Positions 7,620-15,169 are shown, numbered from the stretch's first letter. The stretch: 16,631 bases of DNA from Pseudomonadota bacterium (GCA_023441105.1 JAEZQX010000077.1:1-16631), one strand, 5' to 3'. The notes: a model not told the origin generated them from the sequence alone. Numbers and translations are program-made.

Positions 7620-8720
7620 ATGAACCCCTGCCGCCGCTGGCTTCGCTTCGCAACGACATCTGCCCTGCTCGCGTGCCTCGCCGCCTGCGGCGGCTCCGAC
7701 GGCAGCGCGACCGACGGCGCGGCATCGGCAACCGGCGACCGCTTCGCGGTCAGCTCGAGCCCCGGGTTCGATCCAGCCACCAAGGCCGGCAAGCCCGAGC
7801 CGTCGCTCCGTCCGGGCGCCGAGGCGCCGCTCGACAGCGCGCCCGACCAGGTATCCAAGCTGCCCGGCATCCGGCTCTTCGCGACTGGCTTCGAGGCGGG
7901 CGTGTCCTTCACCAACGACTTCGTCGACAGCCGCTACCAGCATCTCACCGGCGGCGACGCTGCCGGCTACCAGTTCCCGATCACCCTCGGCAGCGCCATC
8001 GCCGGCTGGCCGAGCAGGATCAACGCGGAAGTCGGCAATGCCCCGGCACTCGCACCCGACCATTACGCCAGCGCTACGCTGCCCTCGGTCACCGGCCGGG
8101 ACGGGCTGCCGACCCGGGCGCTGGCCTTGCACAACAAGGCCAAGAGCCGCGCCATCGAAGCGCAGCAGATCTCGCTCGAGAGCGCCGAGCTCGCCAGCGC
8201 CCCGGTGGCCTACCAGCGCCTGTGGATCAAGTTCGATGCCGGCACGCTGGCGCGTGCCCGTGCCGTCGGACCGGACCGCTTCTACCAGACGTTCTGGGAA
8301 GCCCGCGGCAAAGGCGACTTCTGGCTGCGGCTCAAGCTGCATCTCGATGCGGCGGGCAAGCTCGTCTGGGTCGCCAAAGGCAACGGCCTCGCGGTCGACG
8401 GCAGCACCGCGAAAAGCGAGCCGTCGTGGATCACGCGCCTCGACACGGTGCCGGTGACGCTGGCCGATGAAACCGATGCCGCCGGCTGGCACCAGGTCGA
8501 GATCTGGCTCGATGCGATCGGCGGCCGCTTCAAGGTGTCGATCGACGGTCATCCGCTGGTCGATCGCGGCGATGTCCGCGCTGCGGGCAACGAGCGCATC
8601 GACACCTGGCGCATGATGATGGTCGGCAGCACCGTCGCCCCGATCGCGCGCGTGCTCTTCGACGACCTCGAGTTCTGGAGCGCTCCGCCTGCCGGGGCTT
8701 TCCACCATCATTCACAGTGA
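7620..8720 (+). CDS. Secreted lipoprotein with jelly-roll (polysaccharide lyase-like) domain, paralog of 3318-4526
   Basis: A 366-residue lipoprotein. Residues 1-22 are a type II signal peptide with lipobox C-L-A-A-C (Cys23). Gly at +2 predicts the outer membrane. A short Ser/Ala/Pro linker to about residue 80 replaces the long Pro/Ala tract of its paralog. The main domain aligns along its length with that of 3318-4526. Shared motifs are F-A-T-G-F-E-A-G-V, T-G-R-D-G-L-P-T-R-A-L-A-L, Y-Q-R-L-W-I-K-F-D-A-G-T, A-R-A-V-G, G-W-H-Q-V-E-I-W, F-K-V-S-I-D-G and F-D-D-L-E-F-W. Such folds bind or cleave polysaccharides. The position beside a uronic-acid precursor gene and an EPS export operon suggests the exported glycan as ligand. 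The C-terminus ends in H-H-H-S-Q. Lyase activity is not shown; a structural or binding role is equally possible. Confidence 0.85.
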   Translation: MNPCRRWLRFATTSALLACLAACGGSDGSATDGAASATGDRFAVSSSPGFDPATKAGKPEPSLRPGAEAPLDSAPDQVSKLPGIRLFATGFEAGVSFTNDFVDSRYQHLTGGDAAGYQFPITLGSAIAGWPSRINAEVGNAPALAPDHYASATLPSVTGRDGLPTRALALHNKAKSRAIEAQQISLESAELASAPVAYQRLWIKFDAGTLARARAVGPDRFYQTFWEARGKGDFWLRLKLHLDAAGKLVWVAKGNGLAVDGSTAKSEPSWITRLDTVPVTLADETDAAGWHQVEIWLDAIGGRFKVSIDGHPLVDRGDVRAAGNERIDTWRMMMVGSTVAPIARVLFDDLEFWSAPPAGAFHHHSQ

Positions 8721-8724
8721 AGCC

Positions 8725-8738
8725 GCGAAGCGCTTCGC
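8725..8738 (+). terminator. Possible stem-loop after the lipoprotein gene
   Basis: A perfect palindrome, GCGAAGCGCTTCGC, begins five bases after the stop, with AGC/GCT arms just outside it across one mismatch. It could end transcription of the lipoprotein gene, but no T-tract follows, so a classical intrinsic terminator is not established. Confidence 0.3.
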
Positions 8739-8788
8739 TGCTCCGTTGGCGCAGGCCGCAGGCCACTCGGCGCACCTCGGGTAGCACC

Positions 8789-8819
8789 GCGTAGCAAGGC
8801 GCTACGCCCTTGCGTAGCG
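8789..8819 (+). promoter_or_regulatory. Two mutually exclusive hairpins sharing one arm
   Basis: GCGTAGC (8789-8795) can pair with GCTACGC (8801-8807) across loop AAGGC. Alternatively CGCTACGC (8800-8807) can pair with GCGTAGCG (8812-8819) across loop CCTT. The central arm cannot do both. This layout resembles attenuator-type switches, but could also be a decayed repetitive palindrome carrying GTAG cores. Only the pairing is seen; function is inferred. Confidence 0.4.
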
Positions 8820-8831
8820 GCCCCGATCACA

Positions 8832-8847
8832 CGCTGCACGCGCAGCG
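8832..8847 (+). repeat. Inverted repeat CGCTGC-ACGC-GCAGCG
   Basis: A 6-bp perfect stem with a 4-base loop in the leader region, between the competing hairpins and the next stem-loop. No T-tract follows. Confidence 0.35.
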
Positions 8848-8866
8848 CAATCACGCCAGCGAAGGC

Positions 8867-8882
8867 GCCGAGAGGACTCGGC
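8867..8882 (+). repeat. Inverted repeat GCCGAG-AGGA-CTCGGC
   Basis: A 6-bp perfect stem with a 4-base loop, the last strong dyad before the export lipoprotein gene. Role unknown. Confidence 0.35.
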
Positions 8883-9024
8883 ACCTGCTGTCTGCACGCG
8901 CCTGAAGACACAGGATTTGGCAGACACGTTCCTGCAACCTGTTCATCATTTTCTCGCGCCTCCTGTCCTGGTTCATCGTGCAGAGATGGCCGCAGGCGTC
9001 GGCAGTCGCCGGCGCAACACGAGC

Positions 9025-9030
9025 AGGAGG
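9025..9030 (+). promoter_or_regulatory. Consensus ribosome binding site of the export lipoprotein
   Basis: AGGAGG, a perfect anti-SD match, lies eight bases upstream of the ATG at 9039. It is the strongest ribosome binding site seen in the window and marks the first gene of the operon. Confidence 0.85.
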
Positions 9031-9038
9031 GCAGGCCG

Positions 9039-9635
9039 ATGTCGCGCGTCATCGCGTTCGCATTCTTCATGGCGCTGGCAGCAGCCGGTTGCTCTTCGCT
9101 GCCGCCCGCGCCGCCCAAGGCCGCCACGCCGCACTACGACTACCAGATCGGACCCGGTGATCAACTCGAGATCAACGTGTGGCGCAATCCGGAGCTGTCC
9201 GCCCGCGTGCCGGTAAGGCCCGACGGCCGCATCACCTCGCCCTTGATCGAAGACATGGTGGCGGTCGGCAAGACGCCGGCGGAACTCGGTCGCGAGATCG
9301 AGGAGCGACTCAAGAAGTACATCCGCGACCCCACGGTCACCGTGCTGGTCAGCCAGTTCGTCGGCAACTCGCAGCACCAGGTGCGCGTCGTCGGACAGGC
9401 GGCGAGACCCGCCGCCTTGCCGTACCGCCAGGGCATGACGCTGCTGGACGTGATGATCACCGTCGGCGGCATCACCGAGTTCGCCTCCGGCAACCGGGCG
9501 GTGCTGATCCGGCAGGCCGAAGGCAACAAGCAGTACCGCATCCGGCTCACGGACTTGCTGAAGAACGGCGACGTCACCGCCAATGTGGAGGTGGTGCCGG
9601 GCGACGTCGTGATGATCCCAGAAGGCATGTTCTAG
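9039..9635 (+). CDS. Wza-type polysaccharide export outer-membrane lipoprotein (XrtA/PEP-CTERM system type)
   Basis: A 198-residue lipoprotein: signal peptide with lipobox A-A-A-G-C (Cys18), then a polysaccharide export (PES) domain (about 33-107) opening with Y-D-Y-Q-I-G-P-G-D-Q-L-E-I-N-V-W, then one SLBB domain (about 114-195) ending V-V-P-G-D-V-V-M-I-P. Length and single SLBB repeat match the short export proteins of XrtA-linked EPS loci (TIGR03027-like), shorter than E. coli Wza, which has extra domains and its own C-terminal OM helix. With no OM helix visible here, the beta-barrel three genes downstream may supply or assist the outer-membrane channel (inference). First gene of a five-gene operon; the next starts 12 bp later with its own GGAGG. 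Confidence 0.93.
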   Translation: MSRVIAFAFFMALAAAGCSSLPPAPPKAATPHYDYQIGPGDQLEINVWRNPELSARVPVRPDGRITSPLIEDMVAVGKTPAELGREIEERLKKYIRDPTVTVLVSQFVGNSQHQVRVVGQAARPAALPYRQGMTLLDVMITVGGITEFASGNRAVLIRQAEGNKQYRIRLTDLLKNGDVTANVEVVPGDVVMIPEGMF

Positions 9636-9647
9636 CCGGAGGCGGCA

Positions 9648-11261
9648 ATGGAAGTCTGGAAGCTGATCACCGGCGCCCTGCCCGCCATCTGGAAGTACCG
9701 GCGCTGGGGCTTCCTCACCACGCTGCTGCTGGGCCTGCTCGGGGCCGCCGTGGTGGTGGTCATGCCGGGCGAATACGAGGCGACGGCGCGGGCCTACGTC
9801 GACACCCAAAGCATCCTCAAGCCGCTGATGCAGGGCATGACCGTGCAGCCCAATGTCGAGCAGAAGGTGCAGATGATGGCCCGCACGCTGGTAAGCCGGC
9901 CCAACCTCGAGCAGGTGGCGAAGGCCGCGCAGCTGGATGAGGATGTGCCGGCCGGCGGCAGCCTCGAGCCGATCCTTTCGCTGCTGGAGAAGAAGATCGT
10001 CCTGCGGCCGGCCGGCGGCACCAACTTCTACAGCATTTCGTTTCGCCACCCGTCGCAGGATGCGACGCTCAAGGTGGTCGAGTCGCTGCTCGCCATCTTC
10101 GTGCAGTCGACCCAGTCGAATCAGTCCCGGGATACGCGCCAGGCACTGGCCTTCATCGACGAGCAGATCGCGTTGTCGAAGCAGAAGCTCGAGCAGACCG
10201 AGAACGCGCTGAAGGACTTCAAGATCGCCAACATCGCCGTCATGCCCAATCTCGCGCAGGACTACGTCGCGAGATCGGCGGAAGCCCAGCGCGAGCAGCA
10301 GCAGGCCAAGCTGGAACTGCGCCAGGCGACCAATGCCCGCAACGCCCTCCAGAAGCGGCTCGCCGGGGTGACGGAAAGCTATGCCTCGAGCGAACCGGTC
10401 GGGCCGAACAGCATCCGGCCGCCCACCGAAACCGAATCCCGCCTGCAGGCTGCGCGTTCGCGGCTCGATGATTTCCTCACCCGCTATACCGATGTGCATC
10501 CGGATGTCGTCAACACCCGGCGTGTCGTCGCCGAGCTGGAGGTGCAGCTGCAACGGGAACGCTCGGGCGTCAAGCCGGAAGGTGGCCGAAGCCCGCCCAT
10601 GGTGCCGAACCGGCTGCATCAGGAGCTGTCGGTCGCGCTGGCGGATTCGGAGGCGCGGGTTGCATCGCTCAGCGCCCGCGCCGCGGAGGCCGAGATCCGG
10701 ATGGCCCAGAACCGGGAGCTGTCGAAGACCATCCCGAAGGTCGAGGCGATGTTCACCCAGCTCAACCGGGACTATGCCTCCAACAAGCAGAACTACGAGC
10801 AGCTGCTGACGCGGCGCGCCTCGGCGCAGATGGCCGAGAGCATGGAGCAATCCGGCGCCAAGGAGTTCCGGATCGTGGATCCGCCGCGGGTTTCCCCCAA
10901 GCCGGTCAAGCCGAACCGGCCGTTGCTGCTGCTGGCGGTGTGCTTCGGCTCCATCGGCGCCGGCCTCGCGGTCGCCTACCTGCTTCACCTGCGGGCGCCG
11001 TCGTACTTCGACAAGGCCAGCCTGCAGGATGCGCTGTCCCTCCCGGTGCTCGGCGCGATCACCTTCGTGCACGACCGCCGTTCGCGCGCCAGCAAGCGAC
11101 GCCGCATCGCCGCCTACACCGCCGGCCTCACGGTCTACACCCTCGCCTTCGTCGCCGGCGTGGGCTACTACATGTTCGAGCACCGGCTGAAGGAAATGCT
11201 GACGCTTCGCGGCGGGCCGGTCGTGCAGGCCAGCGCACAGGACACAGGCGCGCAGCGATGA
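9648..11261 (+). CDS. Polysaccharide chain-length determinant / polysaccharide co-polymerase (Wzz family, XrtA system type)
   Basis: A 537-residue inner-membrane protein that sets polymer length and couples to the tyrosine kinase. TM1 is about 21-39. The periplasmic Wzz-like region begins Y-E-A-T-A-R-A-Y-V-D-T-Q-S-I-L, and long helical coiled-coil segments lie about 150-230 and 300-390. The Pro-rich P-K-P-V-K-P-N-R-P motif immediately precedes TM2 (about 425-446), as in Wzz proteins. Unlike a basic two-TM Wzz, a third hydrophobic segment follows (about 487-509) after a basic stretch S-K-R-R-R. The large size and extra TM fit the XrtA-type family (TIGR03007-like). GGAGG at 9638-9642 supports the start. 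Its stop overlaps the kinase start (ATGA), indicating tight coupling. Confidence 0.92.
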   Translation: MEVWKLITGALPAIWKYRRWGFLTTLLLGLLGAAVVVVMPGEYEATARAYVDTQSILKPLMQGMTVQPNVEQKVQMMARTLVSRPNLEQVAKAAQLDEDVPAGGSLEPILSLLEKKIVLRPAGGTNFYSISFRHPSQDATLKVVESLLAIFVQSTQSNQSRDTRQALAFIDEQIALSKQKLEQTENALKDFKIANIAVMPNLAQDYVARSAEAQREQQQAKLELRQATNARNALQKRLAGVTESYASSEPVGPNSIRPPTETESRLQAARSRLDDFLTRYTDVHPDVVNTRRVVAELEVQLQRERSGVKPEGGRSPPMVPNRLHQELSVALADSEARVASLSARAAEAEIRMAQNRELSKTIPKVEAMFTQLNRDYASNKQNYEQLLTRRASAQMAESMEQSGAKEFRIVDPPRVSPKPVKPNRPLLLLAVCFGSIGAGLAVAYLLHLRAPSYFDKASLQDALSLPVLGAITFVHDRRSRASKRRRIAAYTAGLTVYTLAFVAGVGYYMFEHRLKEMLTLRGGPVVQASAQDTGAQR

Positions 11262-12172
11262 GCCTCATCGAAGATGCAGTCGCCAGGCTCGAGCAGGGTC
11301 GCCAGCAGGGCACCGCCGCCGGGGCGCCGGCCGACGGCACCGGTGTCGTCTACACGCTCAAGCCCACCCCGGTCCAGGATGCGGAGCGGCTATCCGCCAT
11401 CGCCAATGTCCTGCCCGCCGCCAACGGCCCGATGCTCGCTCCCGCCTTATTCGGCGGCACCCTGGTCCTGCCGGAGGCGAAGCTCAAGGCTGCGGGTCTG
11501 CTCACGCCGGCATCACGGGCCAACGCAACCGGCCACGAATTCCGCAACCTCAAGGCGCCCATCCTGGAGAAGGCCTTCGCCCCGCGGGACCGGCAGGTGC
11601 GCAATGCCCGGCGCGTCGTGGTCACCAGTGCGGTCGCAGGCGAAGGCAAGACGTTCTGCGCCATCAATCTTGCCATCAGCATCGCCGTTGCTGGGAATCG
11701 TTCGGTGCTGCTGATCGATGCCGACGTGGCACAGCCGTCGGTGGCCGAGAAGCTCGGCCTCGAACCCGGGCCAGGCCTCATCGACCTGCTCACACGGCGC
11801 GAGCACGATCATCGCAAGCTGATCCTGCAGACCGACCTGCCGGGACTCGCGGTGCTGCCGGCGGGACGGCACGAGGCGCATGCCGGTGAATACCTCGCCA
11901 CCAACGAGATGACGTCCCTGCTGGAGCGACTGTCGGCGGAGCTCCCGCAGTACCTGTTCGTCATCGACACGCCACCGCTGCTGGCGGTCACCGAAACCCG
12001 GACGCTGGTCCAGCAGGCCGGCCAGACCCTGCTGGTGGTAGCCGCGGGCGTCACCACCCGGACCCTGCTGGATTCAGCCCTGGCAACCATCGCCGGTGCC
12101 GGCGACCTCAGCCTGGTGCTCAACAAGCTGCCCGAAGGCAGCTCCGGCTTCGATGCGTACTATGAGTACTAG
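11258..12172 (+). CDS. BY-type tyrosine autokinase of the EPS system (XrtA-associated, CpsD/CapB-like)
   Basis: A 304-residue cytoplasmic kinase in the P-loop CpsD/MinD family. The ATG overlaps the upstream stop. The N-terminal M-S-L-I-E-D-A-V-A-R-L-E-Q and the E-F-R-N-L-K segment (94-99) are typical of the XrtA-linked family (TIGR03018-like). Walker A is T-S-A-V-A-G-E-G-K-T (123-132, Lys131), Walker A' is L-L-I-D-A-D (151-156) and Walker B is F-V-I-D-T-P-P (234-240). The protein ends in Y-Y-E-Y, a very short tyrosine cluster that is the probable autophosphorylation site. Its membrane activator should be the upstream chain-length protein, and its phosphatase the PHP enzyme at 5101-5835. Oligomer assembly and phosphorylation cycles control polymerisation and export in this family; here that is inferred. 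Confidence 0.93.
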   Translation: MSLIEDAVARLEQGRQQGTAAGAPADGTGVVYTLKPTPVQDAERLSAIANVLPAANGPMLAPALFGGTLVLPEAKLKAAGLLTPASRANATGHEFRNLKAPILEKAFAPRDRQVRNARRVVVTSAVAGEGKTFCAINLAISIAVAGNRSVLLIDADVAQPSVAEKLGLEPGPGLIDLLTRREHDHRKLILQTDLPGLAVLPAGRHEAHAGEYLATNEMTSLLERLSAELPQYLFVIDTPPLLAVTETRTLVQQAGQTLLVVAAGVTTRTLLDSALATIAGAGDLSLVLNKLPEGSSGFDAYYEY

Positions 12173-12187
12173 CACGAGCGCTCGAGC

Positions 12188-13924
12188 ATGAGCCCGCCGC
12201 CCGGCCGCCCGAAGCTTCGGTCCGTCCATGCCCGCGCAGGCGGGCATGGAGCCGCGGACCTCAGCCCGCTCGGCGGGAAGGCGCGCAGCGCCAAGCGTGC
12301 ACTACTGAGCGGATGGCGCCGGATCGGCGGCACGCTGTCGTTCGCGGCGGCGGCCTGCGCGCTCGCAGCCGGCAGTGCCTGGGCGCAGCAGGCACAGCCC
12401 CAGCCGACGCCGGAGGCCATCGACCGCGGGGTGGTGGGCGGAGCTCGCCCCCAGACCACGGACACGCCGCTGCCGGCGGCCGAGATCATTCCGCGGCGCA
12501 CTGCCAGCCTCGACTTCGGGGTTGCGATGGAGGCCCTGTTCAGCGACAACTTCGTCCTTGGCGGAGAAGACCGCGAAGCCTCGGGCCGCTCGCTGGAGCT
12601 CTCACCCTATGTGCAAGGCTTCCTGCGCACGGCCAAGTCGCAAGGCGTCATGTCGCTGCGCCTGCGCGGGCTGTGGTACGACACCCAGGGCACGAGCGAC
12701 ACCAACCTCAGCCCGGAGGTCAAGGCCAGCGGCGATTTCTCCATCAACGGCGACAGCTTGCGGATTGCCGGCAGCTCCTATGTCTTCAGGAACGCGCCCT
12801 CGCCGTTCTCGGCCACCCCGATCGATCCGGCCGCGCGCGCTGCGGAGACCAACCTCTACCGCGAGTACACCGTTTCGCCGTATTCGCTGGGAACCGTGGG
12901 ACGCGCCGACTACGAGCTGCGCTACCGCGCCAGCTCCGTCGACACCGGTGGCATCACCCCCGGCAGCGTCAGCCAGCAGGTGGCGGGCGGACTGGCCAGC
13001 AGCCGCGAGGCGGCTGCCTCCACCCTCGGCTGGTCCGCCAATGGGGATGTGGAGCGGGTCGATTTCGAGGACGACACCAACCTCAACCGCAACTACGCGG
13101 AGGTGCTTGCCTACTATCGCGTCGTGCCGACGCTGCGGCTCGGCGCCGGCATCAATCACGCCCGCGTGGATGTCCTGCGCAACGCCGACGGCGACGACAG
13201 CGGCTACGGCCCCGCCGCCTTCCTCAGCTGGCGGCCAACCACCCGCACCGCGCTGACGGCCAAGTGGGCCGACACCTACTACGGTACTGAATCATCCCTG
13301 AATTTCACGCATCGCCGCGCCCGCTGGCTGCTCGGTCTCGCCTATGTCCGGTCGCTGCAGACGGGCTCCGAGGCGAGCCTGCTCTATCTCGATCCGGTCC
13401 GCATCTTCCAGCTGTCGGATGCCAGCGCCAACGAGGGCGCATTGCTGGTGCAGAGTCTCGCGGAACGGCGGGTGGCGAGCGGCGCCGGCCGCGACCTCGC
13501 ATTCGGGCAGACCGGCAGCCGGCTGGTGTTCTCGGAGAACCTGGTCGCCTCGCTGGCGCTGAACGGGGCCAGGAACTCGCTGGTGCTGTCGGTGTTCCAG
13601 AACGACCAGCAGCCCGTCCAGTCCGAGCTGAGCACGGCGGGCGAATTTGACCTGCTGCAGCGAGGCATCACGCTCGACACGGATCACCGGCTCACGCAGT
13701 CCAGCGCCGTGTTCCTCTCCACGCAATACATCCGCTCCGAATCGGATGACACCGGACAGGACGCGCGGCTCGCGTCCCTGGCCATCGGCTGGCGCATGAA
13801 TGTGACGCGGCATGCTTCATTCACCGTCACCGCCCGGACCAGCCGGCAGACCAGCGAAGGCGCCACGCCGAGCAACGAATATCGCGAGAACGCCGCCTAC
13901 GTCACCGTCGACTACAGGTTTTAG
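12188..13924 (+). CDS. XrtA/PEP-CTERM-associated outer-membrane beta-barrel protein (TIGR03016-like)
   Basis: A 578-residue predicted outer-membrane barrel. After a signal peptide (h-region about 48-62, cleavage likely after A-W-A at 64-66) comes a Gln/Pro-rich stretch. Alternating amphipathic strands then run to a C-terminal Y-V-T-V-D-Y-R-F, with the terminal Phe favoured by the BAM machinery. Length, strand pattern and place between kinase and ATPase match the TIGR03016-like protein of XrtA loci. It may form or gate the glycan exit pore, which is not established. The n-region of about 46 residues is abnormally long and includes a palindrome-encoded stretch (residues 13-21). There is no in-frame ATG, GTG or TTG between codon 1 and the signal peptide, and the ribosome binding site at 12188 is weak, overlapped by palindrome CGAGCGCTCG (12175-12184). 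The true start is uncertain. The kinase gene ends 15 bp upstream. Confidence 0.87.
   Translation: MSPPPGRPKLRSVHARAGGHGAADLSPLGGKARSAKRALLSGWRRIGGTLSFAAAACALAAGSAWAQQAQPQPTPEAIDRGVVGGARPQTTDTPLPAAEIIPRRTASLDFGVAMEALFSDNFVLGGEDREASGRSLELSPYVQGFLRTAKSQGVMSLRLRGLWYDTQGTSDTNLSPEVKASGDFSINGDSLRIAGSSYVFRNAPSPFSATPIDPAARAAETNLYREYTVSPYSLGTVGRADYELRYRASSVDTGGITPGSVSQQVAGGLASSREAAASTLGWSANGDVERVDFEDDTNLNRNYAEVLAYYRVVPTLRLGAGINHARVDVLRNADGDDSGYGPAAFLSWRPTTRTALTAKWADTYYGTESSLNFTHRRARWLLGLAYVRSLQTGSEASLLYLDPVRIFQLSDASANEGALLVQSLAERRVASGAGRDLAFGQTGSRLVFSENLVASLALNGARNSLVLSVFQNDQQPVQSELSTAGEFDLLQRGITLDTDHRLTQSSAVFLSTQYIRSESDDTGQDARLASLAIGWRMNVTRHASFTVTARTSRQTSEGATPSNEYRENAAYVTVDYRF
12225..12250. repeat. 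REP-like perfect palindrome inside the 5' end of the barrel gene
   Basis: Arms TCCATGCCCGC and GCGGGCATGGA (11 bp, perfect) flank a 4-base GCAG loop. The form resembles the short dispersed intergenic palindromes with GCCCGC/GCGGGC arms seen in many high-GC proteobacterial genomes. It lies within codons 13-21, before the signal peptide, and translates as V-H-A-R-A-G-G-H-G. Only one copy was found in this window. Confidence 0.7.
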
Positions 13925-13925
13925 C

Positions 13926-15029
13926 ATGTACGAAGCATTCTTTGGACTGAGCGGCAAGCCGTTCCAGCTCAATCCCGATCCCGGCTTCTATTTCGAAAGC
14001 CGGGGACACCGACGCGCGCGCGCCTACCTCGAGTACGGCTTGCACCAGGGTGAGGGCTTCATCGTCATCACCGGTGAAGTCGGCGCCGGCAAGACCACCT
14101 TGCTGCGCAGCGTGCTCGAACGGCTGCCGTCGGATTCGGTGGTCGCCACGCAGATCGTCAGCACCCAGGTCGATGCCGACGACATGCTGCGCCTGGTCGC
14201 CCAGGGCTTCGGACTCGCCACCGCCGGCGCCGACAAGTCGACGCTGCTCACCGAGCTGCGCCGGCACTGCCTGCATGAATTCGAACGCGGCCGGAAGGCG
14301 CTGCTGATCGTCGACGAGGCGCAGAACCTGCCGCCGCGGGCGGTGGAGGAGCTGCGCATGCTCTCCAACTTCCAGATCGGCAACCGCTCGCTGGTGCAAA
14401 GCTTCCTGGTCGGGCAGCCCGAGCTCCGGCAGATGCTGCAGGATCCGCAGATGCGGCAGCTGAAGCAACGCATCATCGCCTCGTACCATCTCGGGCCGAT
14501 GGACGCGGAAGAGTCCCGCGGCTACATCGAGCACCGGCTGCGGCACGTCGGCTGGAACCAGGATCCGTCATTCGACGACGCGGCGTTCCAGCGCATCCAC
14601 GCCGCCACCGACGGGATCCCCCGCCGCATGAACGGCCTGTGCGACCGCCTGCTGCTGTCCTGCTACCTGGCGGCAGGCCACGAGATAACCGAGGCCCTGG
14701 TGCACTCGGTGTCGCAGGAGATGGCGGACGAGCTCGATCCGGTGCTGTCCGGCGACGAGCAGGACGCGCGCCATGCACGGCCCGAGCGGCCGGTCCCGCC
14801 GCCGCTGTCCACGGCGCGCATCGCGCCGATGCTGGGCGGCCAGGCCGCGGCGGCCCGTGGTCGCCTGCTGGCGGACGCGCCGTCCATCGACGAGCGGCTC
14901 GAGGAGCTGGAGGAGCGGATCGCGTTTCTCGAGGCGCGGCAGCTGAGCCTGCAGGCGCGCATCAGGAAGCTCTCGAAGCATGGCGAGCGGCCGGAGCTCG
15001 ACCTCGACTCGGCCTCCGAATCACACTGA
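13926..15029 (+). CDS. XrtA/PEP-CTERM-associated AAA ATPase (ExeA-like, TIGR03015-like)
   Basis: A 367-residue ATPase starting two bases after the previous stop. It opens M-Y-E-A-F-F-G-L-S-G-K-P-F-Q-L-N-P-D-P, the signature N-terminus of ExeA/GspA-type ATPases in EPS and secretion loci. Walker A is G-E-V-G-A-G-K-T-T (50-58, Lys56), Walker B is L-L-I-V-D-E-A-Q-N-L (126-135), and a sensor-like G-Q-P-E-L-R lies at 163-168. I-P-R-R-M-N at 231-236 matches the conserved C-terminal AAA region. The tail is Pro/Ala-rich (about 281-318) and ends in a predicted coiled coil (about 319-352, E-R-L-E-E-L-E-E-R-I-A-F-L-E), so it probably oligomerises or docks on a partner. The family is always near the kinase and barrel genes in XrtA loci; its exact role is not known. 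It is the last gene of the tight operon. Confidence 0.93.
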   Translation: MYEAFFGLSGKPFQLNPDPGFYFESRGHRRARAYLEYGLHQGEGFIVITGEVGAGKTTLLRSVLERLPSDSVVATQIVSTQVDADDMLRLVAQGFGLATAGADKSTLLTELRRHCLHEFERGRKALLIVDEAQNLPPRAVEELRMLSNFQIGNRSLVQSFLVGQPELRQMLQDPQMRQLKQRIIASYHLGPMDAEESRGYIEHRLRHVGWNQDPSFDDAAFQRIHAATDGIPRRMNGLCDRLLLSCYLAAGHEITEALVHSVSQEMADELDPVLSGDEQDARHARPERPVPPPLSTARIAPMLGGQAAAARGRLLADAPSIDERLEELEERIAFLEARQLSLQARIRKLSKHGERPELDLDSASESH

Positions 15030-15124
15030 CCATCGCTCGAGACCAACGCCGGCAGATCCGCGGCACGGCATTGATGATCTTGGTTTCCGCGTCGCAACTT
15101 TCGCAGCCCCCGGCAGGTACGCTT

Positions 15125-15136
15125 GCTATCGATAGC
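15125..15136. promoter_or_regulatory. 12-bp palindrome GCTATCGATAGC before the adenylation gene
   Basis: A perfect uninterrupted palindrome 44 bp upstream of the start at 15181, in the 151-bp gap after the ATPase gene. The position suits an operator over a promoter, but no clear -35/-10 pair accompanies it. Function is inferred. Confidence 0.35.
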
Positions 15137-15169
15137 TCGATCCCCTGCCCACCGCGCAACGCCTTTCAC

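Larger units (their letters stand above)
8721..9038. other. 318-bp hairpin-rich leader region upstream of the EPS operon
   Basis: No credible gene lies here. From left to right it holds the palindrome at 8725-8738, the competing CGTAGC hairpins at 8789-8819, CGCTGC-ACGC-GCAGCG at 8832-8847 and GCCGAG-AGGA-CTCGGC at 8867-8882. The part from about 8910 to 8980 is less structured and more AT-rich. It contains TTGGCA at 8917-8922, a passable -35, but only weak -10 candidates near 8940. The operon promoter is most likely in that stretch or upstream of the hairpins. If upstream, the hairpins would form the mRNA leader. Confidence 0.45.

Noticed and set aside
7183..7623. A plus-strand open frame spanning the divergent intergenic region
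   Set aside because: It begins inside the dehydrogenase on the opposite strand and runs into the lipoprotein start; the sequence has no recognisable domain.
8917..8936. TGGCA element resembling a sigma-54 -24 box
   Set aside because: The required GG-N10-GC spacing to a -12 GC is absent. Other TGGCAC sites in the window are inside genes and also fail the spacing.
8973..11183. A 736-codon minus-strand open frame opposite the export and chain-length genes
   Set aside because: Composition is Arg/His/Leu/Gly-rich and motif-free, while the plus strand encodes two well-recognised EPS proteins with good ribosome binding sites.
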